Source: Bacteroidales bacterium UBA6360 (GTDB lineage: Bacteria; Bacteroidota; Bacteroidia; Bacteroidales; UBA932). Taken from it: a stretch of DNA of 64,000 nucleotides. Made by a program: the position numbers and the translations under genes. The notes beneath the pieces were generated by a model that worked only from the letters and a program-made list of their open reading frames with translations, was not told the DNA's origin and ran no database searches. The stretch covers positions 7,329-71,328 of the forward strand of contig DJRM01000046.1 of assembly GCA_002440085.1 (NCBI GenBank). Direction: 5' to 3'. Each line of letters opens with the position of its first letter. The first letter of the stretch is position 1. Below are positions 15,054 through 22,600 of the stretch, piece by piece.

Positions 15054-16139
15054 TTATTCCTGCGCCTTTATGCTCGCTTCATGGATAGCGTTGAAGACGG
15101 TCTTGATGAACTCCTCGTCGAGGCCGCGCTCTTGGCCTTTGGCGCACACGTCGGCGAGGACGGCTTCCCAACGGCCGGTCTGGAGGATGGCGATGTTGTT
15201 CTCGCGCTTGCTCTGACCTATCCTGCGGCTGATTTCCATGCGCTGGGCAAGGGTGTGGATGAGGTTCTCATCGATTACGTCAATCTTCGCGCGAAGCTGG
15301 CTGATGGTCTCCTTATAGGCGGAGTCCGAGGTGTCGGCATCGCGCACTACCAGCTGATTTTCAAGCATGTCAGCAAGCGCTGCCGGGGTGAGCTGCTGCT
15401 TTGCGTCGCTCAGTGCCACCGACGGGTCGCAGTGACTCTCGACCATAAGTCCCTCAAGCCCGAGATCCATCGCACGTTGGGAGATTTCCGTGATGTATTC
15501 ACGGCTGCCGGCAAGGTGGCTCGGGTCACAGAAGAACGGAAGCTGCGGGCAGAGGCTGCGAAGTTCCACAACGTACTGCCAGAGAGGGTCGTTGCGGTAC
15601 TTGATTTTCTCGGAAGTCGAAAATCCCCTGTGTATCACCCCGATTTTTCGGATTCCGGCACGGTTCAGCCGCTCAAGGGCTCCAATCCAGAGGTCAAGGT
15701 CGGGGTTCACCGGATTCTTCACGAGCACGGGAATGTCCGTGTCAGCGAGAGCCTCGGCTATTTCCTGGACAAGGAACGGGTTGGCGGTCGTCCGCGCACC
15801 GATCCACACGAGATCCACGCCATATTTCAGACAGTCAAACACATGCTTCTCGCTTGCAACCTCCGTTGCTATCTTCAGACCCAGTTCGCGCTTTGCTCTC
15901 TGCATCCACTTCAGGCCCTGCGCACCGACGCCCTCGAAACTTCCGGGATGCGTACGAGGCTTCCATATACCCGCACGATAGACATTTATCCCTATTTTCT
16001 TCAACTGCGCGGCGGTCGTCATCACCTGTTCTTCCGTCTCCGCGCTGCAGGGACCGGCAATCACGCACGGGCGCGGCGGGAGATGGAACATTCCCCATTC
16101 GTTCAGCGGGGTTATTTCGAGCTTAGGAGATTTTGCCAT
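15054..16139 (-). CDS. Bifunctional DAHP synthase / chorismate mutase
   Basis: A 361-residue fusion. Residues 1 to about 265 are a KDO8P-synthase-like DAHP synthase that condenses phosphoenolpyruvate with erythrose 4-phosphate: PCVIAGPCSAE (about 24-34), RAGIWKPRTHPGSFEG, and a metal-binding MVESHCDPSVALSDAKQQL. Residues about 270-361 are an AroQ-type chorismate mutase (LRAKIDVIDENLIHTLAQRM, then GRWEAVLADVCAKG). Fusion lets the mutase domain couple pathway entry to prephenate formation, and this arrangement is common in Bacteroidetes. It starts 5 bases after tyrA. Confidence 0.95.
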   Translation of the reverse strand: MAKSPKLEITPLNEWGMFHLPPRPCVIAGPCSAETEEQVMTTAAQLKKIGINVYRAGIWKPRTHPGSFEGVGAQGLKWMQRAKRELGLKIATEVASEKHVFDCLKYGVDLVWIGARTTANPFLVQEIAEALADTDIPVLVKNPVNPDLDLWIGALERLNRAGIRKIGVIHRGFSTSEKIKYRNDPLWQYVVELRSLCPQLPFFCDPSHLAGSREYITEISQRAMDLGLEGLMVESHCDPSVALSDAKQQLTPAALADMLENQLVVRDADTSDSAYKETISQLRAKIDVIDENLIHTLAQRMEISRRIGQSKRENNIAILQTGRWEAVLADVCAKGQERGLDEEFIKTVFNAIHEASIKAQE

Positions 16140-16144
16140 ATAAT

Positions 16145-17050
16145 TTATCTTAATATTCTCTTAATTCTGTTCGCCTCGCCTATCAGTTCGCGTATTTTCC
16201 CCTCGTCTGAGGAAGATATGGCGTCGCGGAATTCATTCATTTTCTCAATATACGTGTCCATGACCTTCAGGACGTTGTCGCGGTTCTGCGAAAGGATCGG
16301 AACCCACATGTCCGCGTTGCTCTTCGCGAGACGCACCGTCGAGGAAAAACCTCCCGACGCGAGGTCGAATATATGCTTTTCATCCTTCTCCTTGTCGAGA
16401 ACCGTGAGGGCAAGAGCGAATGAAGTAACATGTGATATATGAGACACATACGCTGTATGAACATCGTGCGCCGAGGCATCCATGGAAGTAAGGCGCATGT
16501 TCAGGCAGTCGTACAGTTTCTCTATCGTCCCGACGGCATCCCTGTCCGAATCGTCCCCGTTGCAGAGGATGCATGCCCGTCCGTCAAAAAGTCCCGGCTG
16601 AGCGGCCCATGGACCGGAATACTCCGTTCCGGCCATCGGATGAGTGGCGACGTAGCGCCTGCGCATAGGGTGATTTTTCACGGCATCCACGAGACCGGAC
16701 TTCGTGGAGCAGACATCAATGACGATTTTCTTGCGTTGCCCGTCAGGGGATTTCACAACGAAGCCGCTGCCATCTGCGGCATTTTTCGTTTCTATTTCAG
16801 CAAAACGGTCAAGAACCTCCGGGAGCATTTTCACTGCCGCACCTACCGGAACCGACAGGATGACGATGTCGCTTCTGTCAATGCACTGTTCCAAATCCAC
16901 AATCTCGTCGACAAGTCCTATCTTCAGCGCGGCCGAGGCATTCACAGGCTCTGCCTCAACGCCGAGAATCTCCGACGCGAAGCCGCGGCGCCTCAGGTCA
17001 ATCGCCATCGAACCTCCGATGAGTCCAAGTCCAACTATTCCTATTGTCAT
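16145..17050 (-). CDS. tyrA: Prephenate dehydrogenase
   Basis: A 301-residue enzyme that oxidatively decarboxylates prephenate to 4-hydroxyphenylpyruvate for tyrosine. The Rossmann motif GIVGLGLIGGSMAIDLR opens the protein, VILSVPVGA follows at about 60, and RYVATHPMAGTEYSGP carries the family His. A loop of about 20 residues near residue 90 (KNAADGSGFVVKSPDGQRKK) looks like an insertion. It sits between the aminotransferase and the DAHP synthase-chorismate mutase, so the operon leads to tyrosine. Confidence 0.92.
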   Translation of the reverse strand: MTIGIVGLGLIGGSMAIDLRRRGFASEILGVEAEPVNASAALKIGLVDEIVDLEQCIDRSDIVILSVPVGAAVKMLPEVLDRFAEIETKNAADGSGFVVKSPDGQRKKIVIDVCSTKSGLVDAVKNHPMRRRYVATHPMAGTEYSGPWAAQPGLFDGRACILCNGDDSDRDAVGTIEKLYDCLNMRLTSMDASAHDVHTAYVSHISHVTSFALALTVLDKEKDEKHIFDLASGGFSSTVRLAKSNADMWVPILSQNRDNVLKVMDTYIEKMNEFRDAISSSDEGKIRELIGEANRIKRILR

Positions 17051-17119
17051 ATAGTCTTACACCTTTTTTACAAGCGCCCTCATCCGCCCATCCCGCAGCA
17101 AAACGAGAGGCAGCATCGC

Positions 17120-18379
17120 TTACAATATACCTTTGATGAGCCGCAAAGCCTCGGAGAGCCTTTCCGCATTGGCACAGAGCGAGATGCGGATGTAGTCGCG
17201 CCCGTTGCGGCCGAAGATGCAGCCGGGGGTCACGAAAACACCGGTCCTGTAGAGAAGGTAGTCGGACACGAGTTCACCATGCGTCTTTGAGACGCCGTCC
17301 TCATGAGCGCTGAGCTTCAGGCCGCAGGCTGCGGCAGTTTTCGCAGTTTCCTCAGCCTTGCCGAGCAGCGGACTGGCTTCAGGCACGCGGCCCCAGACAA
17401 AGAGTCCGGTGCCGTCGGCAGGGTACTCGGCGCCGAGAACATCCATGATTTCACAGGCAATCTTCCTGCGCTCGCGGTAGCCGGCGTTCAGCTGCTCGAA
17501 CCATTCAGGGCCCTGCGAGAGAGCGGCAACGGCAGCCATCTGCATAGGCTTGAACATCCCCGAGTCCATCTGGGACTTTACCTTGAGCACGGCCGAAATA
17601 AGTTCCTGTGCCCCAGCGACCATCCCTATTCTCCAGCCCGACATATTGTGAGCCTTGCTGAGGGAATTAAGCTCGATACAGCATTCCTTTGCACGCGGGA
17701 CTTCAAGTATGGAGAGCGGCCTGTCCGTGAGCACAAAACTATATGGGTTATCGTTGACTATGAGGATGTCATGTTCGAGACCGAATTTCACAATCTTCCT
17801 ATAAAGTTCCTCCGAGGCGGCCTTTCCGGTCGGCATCGACGGGTAGTTCACCCACATCATCTTCACGCCGCCGAGGTCCATACGTTCCAACGCCTCAAAG
17901 TCCGGGCACCAGTTGTTTTCCGGAAGCAGGTCGTAGGTGAGAATTTCAGCCTCGACGAGTTCGAGAGCCGAGGTGTAGGTCGGATAGCCCGGATCCGGAA
18001 CAAGAACCTTGTCTCCCCTGTCGATGAACGCGAGGGCAAGAAGCAGGATGCCTTCCTTTGAGCCTGCCAAAGGCTGGATTTCCGTAGCGGGGTCAAGTTC
18101 CACGTTGTAGTAGCGGCGGTACCAGGAAGCAAATGCCCCGCGAAGTTCCGGGAGCCCCTTATAGTTCTGGTAGACATGAGAATCTGTCTTGTGGGCATAA
18201 TCACAGAGAGCCTCAATTGCAGCGGCAGGAGGCATCCTGTCGGGAGCGCCTATGCCGAGGCTGATTATCGGGTTCTGCCCGTTTTTCGCGCGCCACTGGT
18301 TCAATGCCGCGAGTTCCTTATTTTTCCGCGAAAAGTAATACTCTTTCACGACTTCTGTTCTTTTTGCCGGTCTTATCAT
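17120..18379 (-). CDS. PLP-dependent aminotransferase of the aromatic operon
   Basis: A 419-residue fold-type I aminotransferase. The PLP lysine lies in NSLSKAHNMSGWRIGM; the cofactor-binding NYPSMPTG and DNPYS segments and the C-terminal DYIRISLCA (substrate Arg) are present. Family members act on aromatic keto acids, aspartate or L,L-diaminopimelate; its place before tyrA points to the last step of tyrosine/phenylalanine synthesis. The ATG at 18379 was chosen: an in-frame GTG at 18469 extends the frame, but that extension is encoded by the 135-bp repeat and is not part of the family. Confidence 0.87.
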   Translation of the reverse strand: MIRPAKRTEVVKEYYFSRKNKELAALNQWRAKNGQNPIISLGIGAPDRMPPAAAIEALCDYAHKTDSHVYQNYKGLPELRGAFASWYRRYYNVELDPATEIQPLAGSKEGILLLALAFIDRGDKVLVPDPGYPTYTSALELVEAEILTYDLLPENNWCPDFEALERMDLGGVKMMWVNYPSMPTGKAASEELYRKIVKFGLEHDILIVNDNPYSFVLTDRPLSILEVPRAKECCIELNSLSKAHNMSGWRIGMVAGAQELISAVLKVKSQMDSGMFKPMQMAAVAALSQGPEWFEQLNAGYRERRKIACEIMDVLGAEYPADGTGLFVWGRVPEASPLLGKAEETAKTAAACGLKLSAHEDGVSKTHGELVSDYLLYRTGVFVTPGCIFGRNGRDYIRISLCANAERLSEALRLIKGIL

Positions 18380-18392
18380 GATGATTTTGGTT

Positions 18393-18527
18393 TCTTTTTG
18401 GTCTATATTCGATTTCATCGCCCTTTTCTGCGTTCGGCATAGCTCAAGCAAGCTTGGCTCTGCTCTCACTTATCGAAAAGACTCCTTTTTTCATCAGTCG
18501 TGTACGCCCAGTACACTCCTTCTTCAA
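18393..18527 (-). repeat. Dispersed upstream element, copy 2
   Basis: This is the second copy of the element at 516-648, ending 14 bases before the aminotransferase ATG. The 5' hairpin here is GTGTAC-TGGGC-GTACAC (arms 18511-18516 and 18500-18505) against CATAC/GTATG in copy 1, so pairing is kept by paired changes. The probable operon promoter at 18597-18627 lies upstream, so this copy should be transcribed as part of the mRNA leader. Confidence 0.85.
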
Positions 18528-18596
18528 AAAGAAATCTATCCTCAAAAATAAATCCAAAATCTCTCAGAATCTATCTTTGAGGTTCTTCAATAATCA

Positions 18597-18627
18597 CAAA
18601 AATAAGAACAATTGGGGATAATGCAAA
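18597..18627 (-). promoter_or_regulatory. Promoter of the aromatic amino acid operon
   Basis: On the minus strand TTTG (18627-18624), 19 bases, TATTTTTG (18604-18597), a full match to the consensus. It predicts transcription from about 18590 and a leader of about 210 bases containing the repeat element. A second TATTTTTG lies at 18550-18543. The 364-base gap 18380-18743 therefore holds the leader element and divergent promoters, with no gene. Confidence 0.75.
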
Positions 18628-18638
18628 GGAATATGAAT

Positions 18639-18646
18639 TATCTTTG
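18639..18646 (+). promoter_or_regulatory. -7 box of the EamA transporter gene
   Basis: TATCTTTG on the plus strand, about 97 bases before the ATG at 18744. A second TATCTTTG is at 18572-18579. The -33 element is not clear for either. Confidence 0.5.
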
Positions 18647-18743
18647 CGGCACGGTTTGGGGATTATGTGAAATATGTAGGGGATTCCGGTTTGACCGCAT
18701 ACAGAATAGATTCCGGTTTCGACATATACCATAATAATATAGA

Positions 18744-19679
18744 ATGATTATGCCGCTTTGGCTTTCGCTCGCTTTTTGTTCGGCGTTTCTGCTCGGACTC
18801 TACGATGTCTCCAAAAAGGAGGCGCTCAGGGACAATGCCGTGATTCCGGTGCTGTTCCTCAACACGCTGTTCTCGACGGTCATTTTCTTGCCGTTCCTCA
18901 TCGACTGCATCGGAGGTTTCGGATGGTTCGGCGCAGGGATTTTCGACATCACTGCGGCACACGAGGCTCTCGAAAATCCGGTGCAGGCGCATCTTTTCAT
19001 TCTCGGGAAGGCTGTTTTGGTGCTGTCGTCGTGGATTTTCGGCTATTTCGGACTGAAGCACCTTCCTATTACGATTGTCGGGCCGATAAACGCCACACGG
19101 CCGGTGCTCGTGCTGCTCGGAGCGATGATTTTCTTCGGAGAGAGACTGAACCTGTGTCAGTGGGCCGGTGTGCTGATTGCAATCGTGTCGGTGTTCCTGC
19201 TGGGTCGCTCAAGCAAGAAAGAGTCGATCGACTTCGCGCACGACCGCTGGGTGTTCTGCCTCTGCGTCTCAGTTCTGCTCGGCGCTGCAAGCGGCCTCTA
19301 CGACAAGTTCATCATGCGACGGTTCGAGCCGATTTTCGTGCAGACATGGTACAATCTCTACCAGTGCATCATAATGGGTATGCTAATGATGGTGATGTGG
19401 TACCCGAAGCGCCGTTCGACGACCCCGTTCCGCTGGAGCTGGGCCATTCCTGCAATCTCGGTGCTAATCTCGGCCGCCGACTTTGTCTATTACACCGCGC
19501 TCGCTCAACCGGATTCGATGATTGCAATAATCTCTCTCGTCCGCCGCGGCGCCGTCATCGTCTCTTTCCTCTGCGGATGGCTCGTCTTCAAGGAGAAGAA
19601 CCTCAAGGCCAAGGCATTGGATTTAAGTCTGATAATTCTCGGAATGATATTTATTTACATAGGTTCAAAGGGTGCATAA
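18744..19679 (+). CDS. EamA/DMT-family transporter
   Basis: A 311-residue integral membrane protein with ten hydrophobic segments arranged as two EamA repeats. The first covers about residues 5-155 (ending with LNLCQWAGVLIAIVSVFLLG) and the second about 165-308 (ending with LKAKALDLSLIILGMIFIYI). DMT transporters move small metabolites across the inner membrane; the substrate cannot be read from the sequence. The 3' end overlaps the convergent coaE by 29 bases. Confidence 0.9.
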   Translation: MIMPLWLSLAFCSAFLLGLYDVSKKEALRDNAVIPVLFLNTLFSTVIFLPFLIDCIGGFGWFGAGIFDITAAHEALENPVQAHLFILGKAVLVLSSWIFGYFGLKHLPITIVGPINATRPVLVLLGAMIFFGERLNLCQWAGVLIAIVSVFLLGRSSKKESIDFAHDRWVFCLCVSVLLGAASGLYDKFIMRRFEPIFVQTWYNLYQCIIMGMLMMVMWYPKRRSTTPFRWSWAIPAISVLISAADFVYYTALAQPDSMIAIISLVRRGAVIVSFLCGWLVFKEKNLKAKALDLSLIILGMIFIYIGSKGA

Positions 19680-20481
19680 TACAATTCAAGACCGAACGGA
19701 CTCGTGAGGAGAGTTCCGGGAGGGTGCAGTCGTTGAGGATTATCGCGTCAATCTCGCTGCGATGGGCTTCAAGCGGGGACTGAAGGAGGAGGCGTGACAG
19801 AACCTGTTCCCGTGTGCAGCGGTCACGGGCCATCACGCGCTCAATCCGCACTTCTTCGGGAGCGTCGACCCAGAGGCATTTGTCCCAGACTTTCGGAAAG
19901 TCCGGCTTGTCAAGGGCCGTGGCGGATTCAAAGACGACAACATCGGCTGACAGCGGAGCCTTTGTCGGTTTGACCGGCACGTGTGCCGTCAGTCCAGGAA
20001 TGCCTACGGAGCCGCCTTTCACGGACTCCGCCTCGGCAGGCAAAGCCTTATCAGGCACAGATGCCATATCCGAAGACTTCCGCCACCGCTCGAAATCAGC
20101 GAAAAGCGCCGGAAAGACAATGTTCTCAACTGTCTTGAGCTTGCCGGAATCGCTGAAAATCACCGCCGCCAACGCCTTGTTGTCAAATTGGCCGTCCGCC
20201 CTGCGGAACTCCTGTCCGAGAGCGGATTCAACCTCCGGCAGCAGAAACGGCTTCTGCGATCCGCCCGAGCCAAGACGCTCAGGCCGGGATTCCGCCCCGA
20301 AAGCCGTCGCCGTCCGCTCCGGCGGAACTTGGTAGAAATCTTTCACCGCCGAATCCGCATCATAGCAAGGCACGCCCATCCCTTCAAGAATCCGCCTCAC
20401 GGCCGACTTCCCGCTCCCGATTCCTCCGGAAAGAAGAATCACCGTCGATTTTTTTTCATCGTTCATCGTTTTCATATCCAT
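19651..20481 (-). CDS. coaE: Dephospho-CoA kinase, enlarged
   Basis: This enzyme makes coenzyme A in the last step of its synthesis. The P-loop GGIGSGKSAVRRILEGMG, CYDADSAVKDFY, DNKALAAVIFSD and LWVDAPEEVRIERVMARD are family landmarks. At 276 residues it is about 70 longer than usual. The extra length lies around residues 53-85 (Gly/Ser/Pro-rich) and 137-170 (a Pro/Lys/Ala-rich loop), both predicted to be surface loops. Starts at 20481, 20475 or 20466 are all possible. It overlaps the EamA gene end by 29 bases. Confidence 0.88.
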   Translation of the reverse strand: MDMKTMNDEKKSTVILLSGGIGSGKSAVRRILEGMGVPCYDADSAVKDFYQVPPERTATAFGAESRPERLGSGGSQKPFLLPEVESALGQEFRRADGQFDNKALAAVIFSDSGKLKTVENIVFPALFADFERWRKSSDMASVPDKALPAEAESVKGGSVGIPGLTAHVPVKPTKAPLSADVVVFESATALDKPDFPKVWDKCLWVDAPEEVRIERVMARDRCTREQVLSRLLLQSPLEAHRSEIDAIILNDCTLPELSSRVRSVLNCIMHPLNLCK

Positions 20482-20543
20482 GGTTCATGTTCCACAAACA
20501 TCCGAATCCAAGCTTAGCAAGTCCCCGCATTTTCTCCTCCGCC

Positions 20544-22142
20544 TTATATCATCGCTATTCTCGCCTCAAACTCATCCTTCGGGCAGAGAGCGGAGCGTTT
20601 CAGACGCGTGCGGTAGGTGTAGACCGTATTGGGCGAACACTTGAGGAACTTGGCAATCTTTCCGCTCTCGGTGACGCCGATTCGGATGGCGGCCAGTATG
20701 CGGAGTTCCTTCGGGAGCCTCCTGCCGTCCTCAAGGACAAAGCGGCAGTCTTCCGAGAGGAGTTCGTTGACCTTTTCGACAAAGTCCGGATAGAGCCCGA
20801 GGAAAGTCTCGTCAAAGATGCGGTAGTAGTCCTCGTATTCTCCGTACATCGCTGACGGAGAACGCAGCGACTTCATCACGGCGTCGAAGCCTTCCGTCTT
20901 CCCGAGAGAGCGGAGTTCGTTGCGGGTCTCACCGATGCGGTCTATGTAGTGGAGCGAAAGATCCATGTAACGGAACACATAGCCGTTCTTGATTTTGTTC
21001 GCGTCGATGAGCTGCCTGTTCGTTTCCTCAAGGCCGCGCTGCAGACGGATTCCGCGCTGAAAGAGGATGAAGATGAGGACAAGAAGCAGAAAGACGAATC
21101 CGGAGCCTGCCGTAAGCCAGATGAAACGGGCACGTTCGACACGGCGGGAAGCCTCCGTGATGATGAGCTTGGCCTTTCCTGAGTTGAGCAGCCGCTTGCT
21201 GAAGTTGCCGGCAATCACGTCCATGAGGTTCTGGCTGATGTACTGCTCGGACTTGCTGTACTGCCGGCGGTCGTAGAGCATTAGAGCAAGTTCGTAAAGC
21301 GACATGTAGCCCCGCTCCGCCGCCATAAAGTCCTGCTGCGCGCTGCGGACAAGCCAGTCGAAACGGAGTTCTTCCTCGCCGGCAGTCTCGTATATTTTCG
21401 CGATGCTGTAGGCGGCCGATGCCTTTGAATGGTGTTCTTCCTCTTCTTCGTAGAGACGTCCGAAGGCGTCAAGCGCAGCCCGCGTTTCCCCGGCGTCACG
21501 CAGCAGCTGGGCCTTCACCCTCCGGGCATAAAAGGATGTGGAGTCGATGCCGAGGTAGCGACGGCGTGTCTGCTCGACGATGCCTTCACAGTGCTCCGCC
21601 TCGGCTCCTGAGCCGGCATCCGAGGCGAGTTCCGAGTACAGCACCATCCGGCAGCTGAGCCAGTCACGGAGAAACGGGCCTCCGTTCAGAACTGAAGTGT
21701 CCGTGTCGAGAAACATTCGTTCGGCAAGCGAGTTCTCATTTTTGTCAAGCAGGATGCGAACCTTGGCCATACGCGACAACAGCTCCTGACGGGGATCCGA
21801 GGCGAGTGTCTCCATCAGATGCTGATAGCGGAACACCGTGTCGCGGCTGTAGTGATTGCTGCAGAGACAGATTTTCCGTGCGGTTTCCCATTTGAGAGAG
21901 TCAGTCGGAGCAGACTCGAAGACCCGTCCAAGCGTCACGATGCGCCGCTCCACAGAGTCCCGGTACTCGTTCTGACGGGCAATCACCGCATCAAGGTCCT
22001 TAAGCCTCGCGTCATAGCCTCCGCAGGAGACCAGCACAGGCGGCACCGCAAACAGCAATGCAAGGCAGACCGAACGGAAGAACCGGCGGCAAAGGCGTCC
22101 GGTCCGGCATGCGGATTCCAGCATATCTGATAATTTCATCAT
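20544..22142 (-). CDS. DUF6377-type TPR/HTH membrane-bound regulator
   Basis: A 532-residue protein. An N-terminal hydrophobic segment with VLVSC may be a signal anchor or lipobox. Residues about 60-330 are helical TPR-like repeats (for example ASAAYSIAKIYETAGEEE). One membrane helix lies at about 340-362 (SGFVFLLLVLIFILFQ), followed by a coiled region and a C-terminal helix-turn-helix like that of LuxR-type proteins (GKIAKFLKCSPNTVYTYRTR). This matches the DUF6377 family found beside Bacteroidetes surface gene clusters. It is divergent from fimbrial locus 1 and is the obvious candidate controller. A leader hairpin ACGCGCC/GGCGCGT sits at 22185-22209. Confidence 0.82.
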   Translation of the reverse strand: MMKLSDMLESACRTGRLCRRFFRSVCLALLFAVPPVLVSCGGYDARLKDLDAVIARQNEYRDSVERRIVTLGRVFESAPTDSLKWETARKICLCSNHYSRDTVFRYQHLMETLASDPRQELLSRMAKVRILLDKNENSLAERMFLDTDTSVLNGGPFLRDWLSCRMVLYSELASDAGSGAEAEHCEGIVEQTRRRYLGIDSTSFYARRVKAQLLRDAGETRAALDAFGRLYEEEEEHHSKASAAYSIAKIYETAGEEELRFDWLVRSAQQDFMAAERGYMSLYELALMLYDRRQYSKSEQYISQNLMDVIAGNFSKRLLNSGKAKLIITEASRRVERARFIWLTAGSGFVFLLLVLIFILFQRGIRLQRGLEETNRQLIDANKIKNGYVFRYMDLSLHYIDRIGETRNELRSLGKTEGFDAVMKSLRSPSAMYGEYEDYYRIFDETFLGLYPDFVEKVNELLSEDCRFVLEDGRRLPKELRILAAIRIGVTESGKIAKFLKCSPNTVYTYRTRLKRSALCPKDEFEARIAMI

Positions 22143-22184
22143 GTCTTTAACTTATTTCCCACACGTCATGTCCGCCTCGGCGAA

Positions 22185-22209
22185 ACGCGCCCGAAAAATG
22201 AAGGCGCGT
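22185..22209 (-). promoter_or_regulatory. 5' leader hairpin of the DUF6377 gene
   Basis: Perfect 7-bp arms ACGCGCC (22185-22191) and GGCGCGT (22203-22209) lie at the predicted start of the transcript, upstream of the ATG at 22142. It may stabilise the mRNA or affect translation. Confidence 0.5.
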
Positions 22210-22240
22210 CAAATTTAGTCAATTTGTCCGATTATTCAAC
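22210..22240 (-). promoter_or_regulatory. Promoter of the DUF6377 regulator gene
   Basis: On the minus strand GTTG (22240-22237), 19 bases, TAAATTTG (22217-22210). Spacing and -7 box match the consensus. Confidence 0.7.
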
Positions 22241-22317
22241 AATCTGCCTCCGCATTCGGGGCAACCGTGCCTCTTATAATATATAAATAGGTATAATTTT
22301 AAAAAATTAAAACATGC

Positions 22318-22427
22318 ATATGTTTCAAAATACGTATCAATATGTTTCAAATTAGAAATTTACGCACCCCCCCCCAGCCACTTTTTCTGAAAATGTTTCG
22401 AAAAATTAAAATTTGTAATTAACTTTG
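22318..22427 (+). promoter_or_regulatory. Control region of fimbrial locus 1: ATGTTTC repeats, C9 tract and -7 box
   Basis: ATATGTTTCAAA occurs at 22318-22329 and 22340-22351, 22 bases apart (two helical turns). A third related site AAATGTTTCGAAA is at 22391-22403. A run of nine C (22367-22375) separates the second and third sites. TAACTTTG at 22420-22427 is the likely -7 box, and the third site falls where the -33 box should be. The whole gap 22143-22600 holds regulatory DNA only, and the predicted leader of about 165 bases shows no convincing gene. Confidence 0.6.
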
Positions 22428-22600
22428 TACTGCAAAATCAAGCGGACAGAAAACATTTTAGCCGACAGACTCATTGTCTGGCCGGCAGGGGTGTTTCGGA
22501 CATGAGGGGCTGCTGATTGATGTTTTTGAGAGTGTAGGCGCCGTGGAAAGAGAAAGGCGCATTTTTCCGCCGGAATGGCGGCAGTTGGTTGTTGTGTTTT

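Noticed and set aside
15033..16442. A 469-codon open frame on the plus strand
   Set aside because: It lies antisense to the DAHP synthase-chorismate mutase and tyrA genes, whose motifs are intact; its translation shows no domain or signal and reflects codon bias on the other strand.
22440..22600. Leader region of fimbrial locus 1 as a riboswitch
   Set aside because: No conserved core of a known riboswitch and no strong stem set was seen; the region is only described as a long leader.
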